This document shows, one piece after another, positions 26,091 to 34,156 of a DNA stretch of 64,000 bases; the first letter of the stretch is position 1, and the number at the start of each line of letters is the position of its first letter. This DNA is from Arthrobacter sp. (lineage in GTDB: Bacteria > Actinomycetota > Actinomycetes > Actinomycetales > Micrococcaceae): the NCBI RefSeq assembly GCF_031179985.1, contig NZ_JAPSHJ010000022.1, positions 1-64,000 of the forward strand, in the 5' to 3' direction. The notes under the pieces were generated by a model. That model was given only the letters and a program-made list of their open reading frames with translations. It was not told the DNA's origin and did no database searches. A program made the translations under genes and the position numbers.

Positions 26091-27500
26091 CTAATCTTCC
26101 GCTACTGGCCCGGCGTCGAGAAGGTTTCCCAGGACGTTGAGAGCTTCGGACAGCTGGAGGTCGGTGACGGCGCCATATCCTATGACCAGGCCGTTCACTG
26201 GTGGCCTGTCGGCGTAGTAGCCAGCCAGCGGTATCACGCGAACTCCCTTTTTGAGCGCCTCCGCGGCCAGAGCTGTTGCGTTCGGTTCGCGGAAACGGAT
26301 AACAGCATGGAGCCCTCCCTCAAGAGCGCCGAGCTCCAGGTCTTGCCGAGTCCCGAGGCGGTCAATTAGCAAGGCGCGGCGGTGCGAGTACTCCCGACGC
26401 GCGCGGGTGATGTGGCGTGAAAGTCCGCCCGCTTGGATGTAGTGCGCCAGGGCTGATTGCAGCACTCCTGCCACAGGCGTGTCCAGTGCTTCACGTAGTG
26501 CTTTCAGCCCGCGGCCCGATTCGCCGCGAACTACCAGGTAACCGGAACGCAGCCATGGGCTCAGGTTCTTGGAAAACGTTCCCAGAAGCACCACCTCAGC
26601 ATTCGTGGGAAGTGCGGCAACGGCAGGAAGGGGCATTCTGCTGTGGCGGAATTCGCTGTCGTAGTCATCTTCCAGAACGAGCACATTGTGTTGGTCGGCC
26701 CACTTCAGGAGCCCCAGCCGTTCCTGGACGGTCATTCTGCCACCAAGGGGGTACTGGTGGCTGGGCGTTATGAGAACCGCGTCCGGAATGTCCTCGAGAG
26801 CGGCCAGCTGTGAAGTCCGCAGACCGTCTTCGTCCACCGGAACAGTCTGCAGCTGAGCGCCGGCGGCTCTCATGACGCTGCGGGCTCTTGGGTAGCCGGG
26901 ATCCTCCAGCAGTATACGAGGATTAGCTCCGCCGGTGCGCAGCATGGACACAATCAGGTGCAGCGCATCACTGGTTCCGCCAGTGATAATGACATCTTCA
27001 GGTTCGACCGCGAGGCCGCGTGACACCGCCAGATGCCCTGCGACAGCTTTCCTCAGCTCGACCGTTCCAAGTGCCGGCGGCAGGTGGGTGTTTCCCTGTT
27101 CCGATATTGCCTTTTTCCAGGCATTGCGCCATTCGCGGTCCTTGAACGGTGACCCGGATGGCCGCCCGGGAGTCAGATCTATCTGGTCAGCCGTCTCGGT
27201 GCCGCGGTTGGGATACTGCTCCTTTTTGGGGGGTCGTTGGATGTCGGGCCGGACGGCCACCCTGGTCCCGCCTGCTCCGCTGCTCTCGAGGAATCCTTCC
27301 CCGGACAGCTGCTCGAACGCGCGAACCACCACACCCCGTGAAATGCCGAGGTCCGAGGCCATCCTGCGGGTTGCGGGAAGTGTGTGTTCGGGCTGCAGGA
27401 TTCCGCTGAGGATGGCGGCACGCAGCTGGTTGGCTACTTGCGCGGCCAAGGAAACGGAGCTCTCCCTGTCCAGTTCGATGGGAAGTTCGGCTTCGCTCAT
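26091..27500 (-). CDS. MocR/PdxR-type regulator (GntR DNA-binding plus aminotransferase domain)
   Basis: This 469-residue protein has a GntR winged helix at residues 15-80 (L-A-A-Q-V-A-N-Q-L-R-A-A-I-L-S-G, then M-A-S-D-L-G-I-S-R-G-V-V). It is joined to a fold-type I aminotransferase domain with I-T-G-G-T-S-D-A-L, L-E-D-D-Y-D-S-E-F and the PLP lysine in G-T-F-S-K-N-L-S-P. MocR proteins sense PLP, amino acids or amines and usually activate the divergent gene. Here that gene is the DapA-like lyase 126 bases away. The ribosome site GGAGG is clear at ATG 27500. Confidence 0.9.
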   Translation of the reverse strand: MSEAELPIELDRESSVSLAAQVANQLRAAILSGILQPEHTLPATRRMASDLGISRGVVVRAFEQLSGEGFLESSGAGGTRVAVRPDIQRPPKKEQYPNRGTETADQIDLTPGRPSGSPFKDREWRNAWKKAISEQGNTHLPPALGTVELRKAVAGHLAVSRGLAVEPEDVIITGGTSDALHLIVSMLRTGGANPRILLEDPGYPRARSVMRAAGAQLQTVPVDEDGLRTSQLAALEDIPDAVLITPSHQYPLGGRMTVQERLGLLKWADQHNVLVLEDDYDSEFRHSRMPLPAVAALPTNAEVVLLGTFSKNLSPWLRSGYLVVRGESGRGLKALREALDTPVAGVLQSALAHYIQAGGLSRHITRARREYSHRRALLIDRLGTRQDLELGALEGGLHAVIRFREPNATALAAEALKKGVRVIPLAGYYADRPPVNGLVIGYGAVTDLQLSEALNVLGNLLDAGPVAED

Positions 27501-27544
27501 TGGACCTCCAAACTTGGTGATTCTTGGACCTAGTGTAGGACCAA
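27500..27544. promoter_or_regulatory. Repeated TTGGACCT boxes between mocR and dapA-like genes
   Basis: TTGGACCT occurs at 27500-27507 and 27524-27531, and an inverted partner TAGGACCAA ends at 27544 (TTGGACCTA-GTG-TAGGACCAA). Direct repeats of this sort are typical MocR targets. A TTGACA follows at 27550-27555 and may be the -35 of the lyase gene. Confidence 0.45.
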
Positions 27545-27626
27545 AGCCTTTGACAGCATGAAATCGGTAAGTACCTCACGCTGCGCTCCGGACTCGGCCT
27601 GCACAGCCCGATGAAAGAAGGACTCC

Positions 27627-28514
27627 GTGTTCAACGGCCTCAGTGCATTCCCCCTCACTCCCATGCAGGGTGAAAATGTCGACCTCAAAGCCGTTTCCTT
27701 GCTGGTATCCCGCGCAGCCAAGGCCGGAGTGGACTCCCTGGGCGTCCTTGGCTCGACGGGAAACTATGCCTACCTTTCCCGCGATGAACGTCGGGCCGTC
27801 CTGGAGGCTTCTGTGGATGCTGCTGACGGTGTTCCCGTCCTCGCCGGCATAGGGGCACTGCGCCTGCGGGACGTGCTCACACTGGCTGGGGATGCGCAGG
27901 CAGCACGTGCTTCTGCCTTGCTGCTGGCTCCTGTCTCCTACCAGCGACTCACCGATGCAGAGGTATTCGGCCTGTATGAGGACGTCGCAGCTGAAACAGC
28001 CCTTCCCATCGTCGTCTATGACAACCCGGGCACCACGGGCTTCACCTTCTCGGACGATCTTCACGCCCGCATCGCCGGGATCCCGGGAATAGCAGCGATA
28101 AAGATACCGCCACCCCCTACCGGACTGGTTTCCGCCCGCATCGGAGACTTCCGCTCCCGGCTGCCGCAGGGAACATCCGTGGGGATCAGCGGCGACTGGG
28201 TTGCGGCCGAAGCGCTTGTTGCCGGTTGTGACGTCTGGTACTCCGTGATCGCAGGGGTACTTCCCCACCAGGCCAAGACCCTCGTGGATCATGCCCTGGC
28301 GGGTCGCCATGAGCTTGCTTTGAAAGCGTCGGCAGAGCTTGAACCTGTCTGGTCTTTGTTCCGAACCTACGGCGGCCTCCGGGTGACGGCGGCCCTTGCA
28401 GAAGACCTCGGAATCGTAAGGTCTTCTGCGCTGCCGCCACCCCTCCGCGGGCTGGACACCGAGGGCAGGGACAAGGTTTCACAAGCCATCCGCCAGATCA
28501 GGCTGGAGGCATAA
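27627..28514 (+). CDS. Dihydrodipicolinate synthase/N-acetylneuraminate lyase family protein
   Basis: This 295-residue protein starts at GTG 27627 with AAGGA upstream. It is a TIM-barrel Schiff-base aldolase. It has the N-terminal A-F-P-L-T-P-M, the pyruvate-binding G-S-T-G-N-Y (usually G-T-T-G-E), and Y-D-N-P-G-T-T with the conserved Tyr. The lysine is in A-A-I-K-I-P-P. The altered second motif argues against true DapA and for a catabolic 2-keto-acid lyase. With a MocR regulator on one side and an MFS carrier 30 bases downstream, it is likely part of a small catabolic operon for an amino acid or sugar acid. Confidence 0.85.
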   Translation: MFNGLSAFPLTPMQGENVDLKAVSLLVSRAAKAGVDSLGVLGSTGNYAYLSRDERRAVLEASVDAADGVPVLAGIGALRLRDVLTLAGDAQAARASALLLAPVSYQRLTDAEVFGLYEDVAAETALPIVVYDNPGTTGFTFSDDLHARIAGIPGIAAIKIPPPPTGLVSARIGDFRSRLPQGTSVGISGDWVAAEALVAGCDVWYSVIAGVLPHQAKTLVDHALAGRHELALKASAELEPVWSLFRTYGGLRVTAALAEDLGIVRSSALPPPLRGLDTEGRDKVSQAIRQIRLEA

Positions 28515-28543
28515 CCAGTGGCAGTGACGTGGAGGAGGGCACC

Positions 28544-29770
28544 GTGAGTCTTCTCGGTGGAAAAAGCCGGCCCCGGACGGACACGGGAAAGTCCTCGGTT
28601 TCCGGAGGTCTTGCACGTTACGTTCTAGCGGCCACGCTGGCCCGCAGTGCAGACGGCGGTGCCGTCGTCGCCATCGTCCTGCTTGTGACCACCAGCGGCG
28701 CCCCCGGGTGGTTGGCCGGGATCCTTGGTGCGTGCATCACCGCCCCGCATCTTTTTGGTCCCCTCATTGCCAGGCGCCTGGACACCGCCCGTGATGGTCG
28801 AACAGTGATCGCCTTGGCCTGCATTGCGCATGGCGTGACCCTGGCTGCTGCTGTCCTGCTGTATCCGGTGACACCGCCCATCCTGCCGGGCGGACTGCTC
28901 CTGGCCTCCGGGCTGGTTGGCCCGCTCCTGACCGGTGGCATCAGTAGCCGCCTGGCAGCTATCGCCGGCAGTGACAGAACTAGCCAGCGCCGGGCCCAGG
29001 GGTGGGACGTTGCCACGTACGGTATCGGCGGCACCATTGGGCCTGCGCTGGTGGCGGGTGTCTCGGCGTGGGCGGATCCCGCCATCGCGGCACTTCTCCT
29101 TGCCGCATCAACAGTTATTGCGGCAGCTGTGGTGAGGCTTTTGCCCTATTCGCCGCCTGCAGCTGTTCCGTCGGACGTTCCCCGGCCGGGCCAGACACTG
29201 CGGATGATGCTCGGAAGCGGTCCCTTACGCCGCACGCTCTACCTGACTGTCGTCGTCGCCCTGTGTGTTGCAGCGCTGCCCATCACCGCCGTCGCCTCCA
29301 CCGGGATGCTCCGCGTTGAACCGGCTGCAGCCGGGATACTGACGGCCGCCTACGGTCTGGGCGGACTGATCGGATCCGCGGGCGTCATGATCCGGCCCAT
29401 GAGAACCGATGCGGACCCGCTGATGACCTGGCTGGGTGCTGCCGTGGGTGCTGCCCTTTGCGGGGCAGCGCTCGTCGGAGTATTTCCGGCGGCCGTCGTG
29501 GCCTACGCTTTGGCTGGGCTACTCAACTCCTGCTTCTTTGCCGCAACTCTGGCAGCCCGTAGTGAGTACGCACCTGCCGAGGCGCGCGGTCAGGTGTTTG
29601 TCTGGGTAGGCGCCTTGAAGATTACCGCCGGCTCGGCCGGCACCGCCTTGGCAGGGGCAATGGTCGCATCTGCTGCCCAGCTTCCCTTGTTCCTGGCATC
29701 CGGATTCATTGGTGTAGCTGTAATTGCTTCCATCCTGGACCGCTATCGGAGCCGGACTGCTGGGCTCTAG
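28544..29770 (+). CDS. MFS transporter
   Basis: This 408-residue protein has about twelve hydrophobic segments. GTG 28544 has GGAGGAGG just upstream and was chosen over the GTG at 28529, which lies in that ribosome site. The protein shows the MFS pattern of two six-helix halves, with a loop R-R-L-D-T-A-R-D-G-R-T after helix 2-3 standing in for motif A. It is co-transcribed with the DapA-like lyase (29-base gap). Import or export of the lyase substrate or product is inferred. It is convergent with the PLP enzyme gene, 10 bases apart. Confidence 0.85.
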   Translation: MSLLGGKSRPRTDTGKSSVSGGLARYVLAATLARSADGGAVVAIVLLVTTSGAPGWLAGILGACITAPHLFGPLIARRLDTARDGRTVIALACIAHGVTLAAAVLLYPVTPPILPGGLLLASGLVGPLLTGGISSRLAAIAGSDRTSQRRAQGWDVATYGIGGTIGPALVAGVSAWADPAIAALLLAASTVIAAAVVRLLPYSPPAAVPSDVPRPGQTLRMMLGSGPLRRTLYLTVVVALCVAALPITAVASTGMLRVEPAAAGILTAAYGLGGLIGSAGVMIRPMRTDADPLMTWLGAAVGAALCGAALVGVFPAAVVAYALAGLLNSCFFAATLAARSEYAPAEARGQVFVWVGALKITAGSAGTALAGAMVASAAQLPLFLASGFIGVAVIASILDRYRSRTAGL

Positions 29771-29780
29771 GCTTTCGGCG

Positions 29781-30998
29781 CTACTGTTCCCCGAACGTCT
29801 TGTCCAGTGCGCTGAGGATGTCGTCGATAATGTCTTCCGGATCTTCGAGGCCGATCGAAAGTCGCAAATGACCGTACTTGTGAAACGAGGCCGGGTAGTT
29901 TTCCGATCCGCCACGGGCGTCCGGGCCCACGTGCACGATGAGCGTTTCATCATGTCCAAGGGACACAGCGGACGTGATGACCTGCAGGTTCCTCACAAAG
30001 CGGTTTTGGGTGTTCGAGTCTCCTTCGACGGCGAACGCAAGCACGCCGCCGTATCCGTTGCCACCGAACTGTTTGCCGGCCAGTTCGTGCTGCGGGTGGG
30101 AGGCCAAGCCTGGGTAGAGGACGTAGGCAATCCGCGGATCGGATTCCAGGAGCGCCGCCACTTTCTCGGCGCTTGAGAACTGCTGCTTGAGGCGCAGCGG
30201 CAACGTGACCGAGCCGCGCATGATCATCCATGCGTTGAACGGGGAAATCACGCCACCGGCATCCACGATAGCGTCGTGCCGTATGTGCTGGACCAGTTCA
30301 CGTCGCCCGATGACCACTCCGCCCATGGCGTCGCCGTGGCCGTTAATGTATTTGGTCAGCGAGTGGATGACAAGGTCGGCCCCGTCGTCAAGTGCACGGT
30401 AGAAGGGTGCCGGCGTGAACGTGGCGTCGATGGTCAGCAGTACGCCGGCGTCTTTGGCGATGGCTGCGAGTGCTGCGACGTTGGCCACCTTGGTTGTCGG
30501 GTTCGCAATCGTTTCAGCATGGATCAGCTTCGTGTTGGGACGCACAGCAGCCCGTACTGCGTCGAGATCATCGGCGTCTACGAACGTCGCCTGGATACCG
30601 TATTTCTCCGGAAGAAGTTCGCCGAACAGGCGGTACACCGCTTCGTACGTCACATTGGAGACCACAACGTGATCCCCTGATTTCAGCAGGGTGAAGAAGA
30701 CGCCGTGCAGTGCCGCCACACCAGTCGCGAAGGCTGCGGCAGCTTCAGCGCCCTCCATCGCCGCGAGCTTGGTCTCAAGAGCCACCTGGTTGGCGCCGGC
30801 GTTTCGCGTGTAGACCAGCCCTTCGTCAACTCCCGACCAATCCATTGCTGAGGGGTCGTCCGGCAGCACATAGGAATTCGCCATGACCAAGGGCGTGCGG
30901 AGCGCGCCGGTACCTTTGTCGATGCTGTTTCCTCCATGGACGGCCCAGGTGGAGTCATGGACGGAGGCCCGGTTGTGCTTATCAGGGGTTCGCTTCAT
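29781..30998 (-). CDS. Cys/Met metabolism PLP-dependent enzyme (cystathionine gamma-synthase/lyase-like)
   Basis: This 405-residue protein starts at ATG 30998. It is a fold-type I PLP enzyme with T-R-N-A-G-A-N-Q near residue 65 (the usual Y-x-R-x-x-N-P-T region) and F-A-T-G-V-A-A-L-H near 90. It also has V-S-N-V-T-Y near 113 and the Schiff-base lysine in S-L-T-K-Y-I-N-G-H-G-D near 215. A long conserved C-terminal half contains S-L-G-H-D-E-T-L. Candidates are cystathionine gamma-lyase, O-acetylhomoserine sulfhydrylase or methionine gamma-lyase. The next upstream gene is a B3/B4-domain protein under an XRE-cupin regulator, suggesting a sulfur amino acid unit. Confidence 0.85.
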   Translation of the reverse strand: MKRTPDKHNRASVHDSTWAVHGGNSIDKGTGALRTPLVMANSYVLPDDPSAMDWSGVDEGLVYTRNAGANQVALETKLAAMEGAEAAAAFATGVAALHGVFFTLLKSGDHVVVSNVTYEAVYRLFGELLPEKYGIQATFVDADDLDAVRAAVRPNTKLIHAETIANPTTKVANVAALAAIAKDAGVLLTIDATFTPAPFYRALDDGADLVIHSLTKYINGHGDAMGGVVIGRRELVQHIRHDAIVDAGGVISPFNAWMIMRGSVTLPLRLKQQFSSAEKVAALLESDPRIAYVLYPGLASHPQHELAGKQFGGNGYGGVLAFAVEGDSNTQNRFVRNLQVITSAVSLGHDETLIVHVGPDARGGSENYPASFHKYGHLRLSIGLEDPEDIIDDILSALDKTFGEQ

Positions 30999-31030
30999 TG
31001 CAGTGGTTTTCCTTCGGAAAGTATTGGGCT

Positions 31031-31753
31031 TCACTGAGCGGACTCAATGAGGTGATGGGTGGTGACGACGTCGGGGCCAAGGCGGACTATGTGTGTTGTC
31101 AGGTCTTCGCCCGCGGCGAGGAGGGCTTCCGTGGTCATTGGCTCGAGTGCGTCGAGGATAAACAAGGCGGTGGTGGTCTCGTCGCGGAGTTGAGTGCGCC
31201 GGCCCTGACGCCAGTTCCAGCGGCGGCAGGTCACGCCGTCGTCATCACACCAGACAACCTCACCTGGATCCGGGTATTCAATCAGTGGCGCTCCGTTTGC
31301 CACTGTGTCGAACGGTTCCTGACCCCTGGCTCGGATAAGACGCGGTGCCCCGACGTAGCCTGCGAGGTCTTCGCCGCCGAGCGGAATCTGGTGCAGCACC
31401 GAGACAGCGTTATAGAGGTCGGTGAGCCTGTTGACCCTGGGGAGCCCGGCATCAGCGCGGCGGACCAGTGCTTCAAGGCTGTTGCGCGTGCGGTTGGGCT
31501 TAGCTCCAAAGGCTTGGTACGCCTCCCGCCATGCTGCGACGTGGGGGAGGTGTTCCACTTTTTGCTCCGCGAGTGCCGCTTTGGCTGCTGCTTCCGCCTG
31601 CTCCAGCAAGGCGTTGCTGGCGTCATCGCTCGGCCCCGGCACGAGTCCGTCGACGGCGATCAGCAGGGCACGGTAGTCGGGCCGAAGCTCGAATACCGCG
31701 GGCTCGACGTGCGCTGCCTTGAGGATTTCCTGGAGTGCTTCGGCGTTACGCAT
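31031..31753 (-). CDS. B3/B4 tRNA-binding-domain protein
   Basis: This encodes 240 residues from ATG 31753. The fold is that of the B3/B4 domain of phenylalanyl-tRNA synthetase beta subunits, here free-standing: W-R-E-A-Y-Q-A-F-G-A-K-P, then R-N-S-L-E-A-L-V-R-R, then V-N-R-L-T-D-L-Y-N-A-V-S, then P-L-G-G-E-D-L. Stand-alone members are thought to bind or edit amino acids or tRNA. The start overlaps the stop of the XRE-cupin gene by eight bases, so the two proteins are made together. Homologous XRE-cupin/B3-B4 pairs are widespread in actinobacteria. The ligand is unknown. Confidence 0.85.
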   Translation of the reverse strand: MRNAEALQEILKAAHVEPAVFELRPDYRALLIAVDGLVPGPSDDASNALLEQAEAAAKAALAEQKVEHLPHVAAWREAYQAFGAKPNRTRNSLEALVRRADAGLPRVNRLTDLYNAVSVLHQIPLGGEDLAGYVGAPRLIRARGQEPFDTVANGAPLIEYPDPGEVVWCDDDGVTCRRWNWRQGRRTQLRDETTTALFILDALEPMTTEALLAAGEDLTTHIVRLGPDVVTTHHLIESAQ

Positions 31754-32348
31754 TGCCGGCCTCCCGATGCTGTGACCCCACGCCACGCTCGAAGACGGCG
31801 AGCGAGAACCTGGCCGGTTCGGTGCGGTTGTTGGCGTATGAGTGGGCCACGTCCCCGGGGAAGGTTATCGAATCCCCGGCGTCGAGGGCGACCGTTTGGT
31901 CCGCGACGCTGACGGCGACTGAGCCTTCCTGAACCTGCAGGAGTTCTTTGGTGCCGGGCGTGTGGGCCTCGCTGGTGTGTTTGTCGCCCGGGCCGAGGAT
32001 CCAGTCCCAGAGTTCAAGAACTTCTGGAGGTTCTGTTCCGGCCACCAGCACGCCGCGGCCGCCGGATTCACTGCTCCAAAGGACAGCACCCTCACCCTTC
32101 CGGATCACCTTGACGGCCTTGGGCTCGGGGGATTGGACCAGATCCGGGAGACCCACTCCGAGAGCCTCGCTGATTCGCAGCAGCGTGCCCACGCTTGGGT
32201 TCATTGTTGCCTGTTCCACATTGATGATCATGCGACGGCTGACCCCGGCGGCTTCGGCCAACTGGTCCAAGGTCCAGCGGCGGGCCTGACGTTCCTGCTT
32301 TACCCGGGCGCCGATGGCCAACGCCAGGGAGGCTATGCTTTCATTCAT
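31746..32348 (-). CDS. XRE-family regulator with C-terminal cupin domain
   Basis: This 200-residue protein has a helix-turn-helix at residues 12-65 (L-D-Q-L-A-E-A-A-G-V-S-R-R-M-I-I-N-V-E). It also has a cupin_2 domain at 110-190 (H-T-P-G-T-K-E-L-L-Q-V, then D-A-G-D-S-I-T-F-P-G-D-V-A-H). This is the SutR/PuuR architecture, whose members often control sulfur or amine use. No ribosome site precedes ATG 32348. A TTGTTG...CACTAT promoter-like pair ends about ten bases upstream on the minus strand, so a leaderless mRNA is plausible. Confidence 0.85.
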   Translation of the reverse strand: MNESIASLALAIGARVKQERQARRWTLDQLAEAAGVSRRMIINVEQATMNPSVGTLLRISEALGVGLPDLVQSPEPKAVKVIRKGEGAVLWSSESGGRGVLVAGTEPPEVLELWDWILGPGDKHTSEAHTPGTKELLQVQEGSVAVSVADQTVALDAGDSITFPGDVAHSYANNRTEPARFSLAVFERGVGSQHREAGNA

Positions 32349-32358
32349 GGATGCAGCA

Positions 32359-32378
32359 TAGTGCACTAATAGTGCATG
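32359..32378. promoter_or_regulatory. Candidate autoregulatory operator of the XRE-cupin gene
   Basis: TAGTGCACTA at 32359-32368 is a perfect ten-base palindrome, and AGTGCA recurs at 32371-32376, eleven bases from its first copy at 32360. It overlaps the likely -10 of the XRE-cupin gene, fitting autoregulation. No experimental site is known to me. Confidence 0.4.
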
Positions 32379-32480
32379 TACAACAACGATCAACTCGCTA
32401 AGCCCGTTTGCCCAGGTTGGCGCAGTCCTTAGTGCTGGAAGCCTCGACGGTACCGGGTGATGGCGGTAGCCTTGCAGGCC

Positions 32481-32834
32481 ATGGTGGACATCGCGCGTTT
32501 CCGGGTCCTTCTCGAGGGAGAGCGGGACCGCAAGTATGCCCTCCTGAAGGCACTCCGTCAGGACATTGGCTCGGTGAGTGCGTCGCGGAAGAACTCCAAT
32601 GTGGATGATGAGCATGATCCGGAAGGCAGCACCATCGCTTTCGAGCTTTCCCAGGCATCTGCGCTGATGGAGCAAAGCCGGGCAGGACTGGAGCAGATTG
32701 AGGGCGCCCTTGAGCGGATATCCGATGGAAGTTATGGAGTTTGTGTAGTGTGCGGGGCGGCCATTCCAGAAGGTCGCCTAGAGGCCAGGCCCTGGACACC
32801 TTTCTGCATCGACCATGCTTCAGGAAGGCGCTGA
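32481..32834 (+). CDS. TraR/DksA-type zinc finger protein
   Basis: This encodes 117 residues from ATG 32481; GTG/ATG at 32457/32460 would add eight or seven. A coiled-coil-like N-terminal half (R-F-R-V-L-L-E-G-E-R-D-R) leads to I-E-G-A-L-E-R-I-S-D-G-S-Y-G-V-C, the DksA/TraR signature. The zinc finger is C-x2-C-x17-C-x2-H: the last position is His in F-C-I-D-H where most members have Cys. These proteins act in the RNA polymerase secondary channel or bind zinc. In actinobacteria the role is poorly known. Confidence 0.8.
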   Translation: MVDIARFRVLLEGERDRKYALLKALRQDIGSVSASRKNSNVDDEHDPEGSTIAFELSQASALMEQSRAGLEQIEGALERISDGSYGVCVVCGAAIPEGRLEARPWTPFCIDHASGRR

Positions 32835-32861
32835 TTTGTCCAGGTGACAGGACTCGGGCAG

Positions 32862-33417
32862 TCAGGAATTCTCGTCGACCAGCTGCATGGACGGGCGATT
32901 TTGGGACGAAGCTGCGATGAACGTTGCGGTTATCGCTCCGAGCAGGGACAGGAGGAGCCAGGGAGCGGGTGTAGTGATTGAGGGCGTGTAGGCGAGTTCA
33001 TAACGTGGGGCCAGGGCGGTGTTGCCGATGACAACGGCGAGCCCTCCGGCGCTGGCGAGCGGCCTGGGAAGAGCGAAGTAGAGTTGGTTGGCCGCCACCA
33101 GATTGACACTGTAAAAGGCGGCGAACCCGATGAACTTTTTCTCCCTGAGGCAGGACCAAAGGCCGGACGTCTGTGAATGGCCGCGCAATTCGGTTGAGGT
33201 TTTGGGGGCTTGAATTTTGAGGTTTGGGGATGAACAGCCAAAAGACCAGCGCCATGACGGCGAACACGGCAGCCCCTGCCAGCAGTGCGGTATCAAAACC
33301 GGTATGGAGAAGCAGGGTCGCAACCGAAACTGCCCGGATGATCGCGGACAAATTCGCATTGAGGCCGGCAACGGGATGACGGAGCAGGTACATGCGGCGG
33401 TCGCGCACATATTCGAC
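32862..33417 (-). pseudogene. Broken MFS transporter gene
   Basis: Two frames carry family pieces in order. The first (about 33215-33400) has M-Y-L-L-R-H-P-V-A-G-L-N-A-N and two hydrophobic helices ending V-F-W-L-F-I-P. The second (about 32862-33160) has L-R-E-K-K-F-I-G-F-A-A-F-Y-S and N-Q-L-Y-F-A-L-P, which is the helix-7 region. The N-terminal third and most of the C-terminal helices are absent and a frameshift separates the two parts. It was a drug-efflux type MFS gene. Confidence 0.65.
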
Positions 33418-33541
33418 ATCGGACGCCGAACTGACTTATGAAGGCTGGTAGTCCTCAGCGGCAAGCACCAGCCGTTAATCCCGGATCAAGGTAGTAGGTC
33501 CGAACCGCGAGCGCGTAGACGCCTGATGATCCACTAGGCTA

Positions 33542-33557
33542 CAATTGTCAACAATTG
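33542..33557. promoter_or_regulatory. Operator palindrome upstream of the cupin gene
   Basis: CAATTGT-CA-ACAATTG has perfect 7-base arms. The TTGT-CA-ACAA core fits the FadR-subfamily GntR consensus. It lies 22 bases before the cupin start. No GntR gene is adjacent, so the regulator is not identified. Confidence 0.45.
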
Positions 33558-33579
33558 ACGATTCCCATTGGAAGGAAAA

Positions 33580-33930
33580 ATGATGCGTCCATACGTATAC
33601 GTCCCTGCAGCTGAGGTTCAGGGCGAGCTCGAGCCCAACGGCTACCGCGCTGGCTATGACTCAGGAGACCCCAAGACGGCAATCCTGAAGTTCGACACTG
33701 AGGTCAAGACCGGTGTCTGGGAGTGCCAGCCCGGCGGCTGGGATATAACCCCTCGCGAGGACACCGAGCTCTGCTACATCGTGAGCGGCCGTGTGACCGT
33801 CACCGACGGCGCCACCGGCAATGTCTACGAAGTGTCTGCCGGCGATGTAGTCGTGCAGCCCAAGGGCTGGTCGGGCCGCTGGGTGGTCACCGAGACCATC
33901 CGCAAGGTCTACTGCCACGGCTTCGACTGA
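33580..33930 (+). CDS. Small cupin protein (EutQ/DUF861-like)
   Basis: This 116-residue, single-domain beta-barrel protein starts at ATG 33580 with GGAAGGAAA upstream. The end of the barrel is typical of the DUF861/EutQ-like cupin_3 group: T-E-L-C-Y-I-V-S-G-R-V-T-V-T-D, A-G-D-V-V-V-Q-P-K-G-W-S-G and W-V-V-T-E-T-I-R-K-V-Y. Conserved W-E-C and G-W-D residues line the pocket. Members bind small amino or ureido compounds. The gene is alone, with an operator-like palindrome in front and a hairpin behind. Confidence 0.8.
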   Translation: MMRPYVYVPAAEVQGELEPNGYRAGYDSGDPKTAILKFDTEVKTGVWECQPGGWDITPREDTELCYIVSGRVTVTDGATGNVYEVSAGDVVVQPKGWSGRWVVTETIRKVYCHGFD

Positions 33931-33958
33931 TCGTCGTGTGACCCGACGCTGGGTTAAC

Positions 33959-33987
33959 GGGCCGTACCCTCATTGAGGGTGCGGCCC
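33959..33987 (+). terminator. Hairpin after the cupin gene
   Basis: A 13-base-pair stem (33959-33971 with 33975-33987, one T-G wobble) and a 3-base loop lie 29 bases after the cupin stop. There is no U-run. It also faces the end of the convergent dinB gene. Confidence 0.6.
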
Positions 33988-34156
33988 ACGCGGGTCTCCG
34001 GCACAGCAGCAGGTCGCAGAAGAAACAGCACCGCTCTTCGTTCTTCTCCAAGGCCACGCGAAACGATCGCTCCAAGCTCCCAAAACCGCCCAACTCTCGG
34101 CATCCCGCACCTACGAACAGGGGCACCACATCGCTGAGCGGTCTGTGGCAGGCCCG

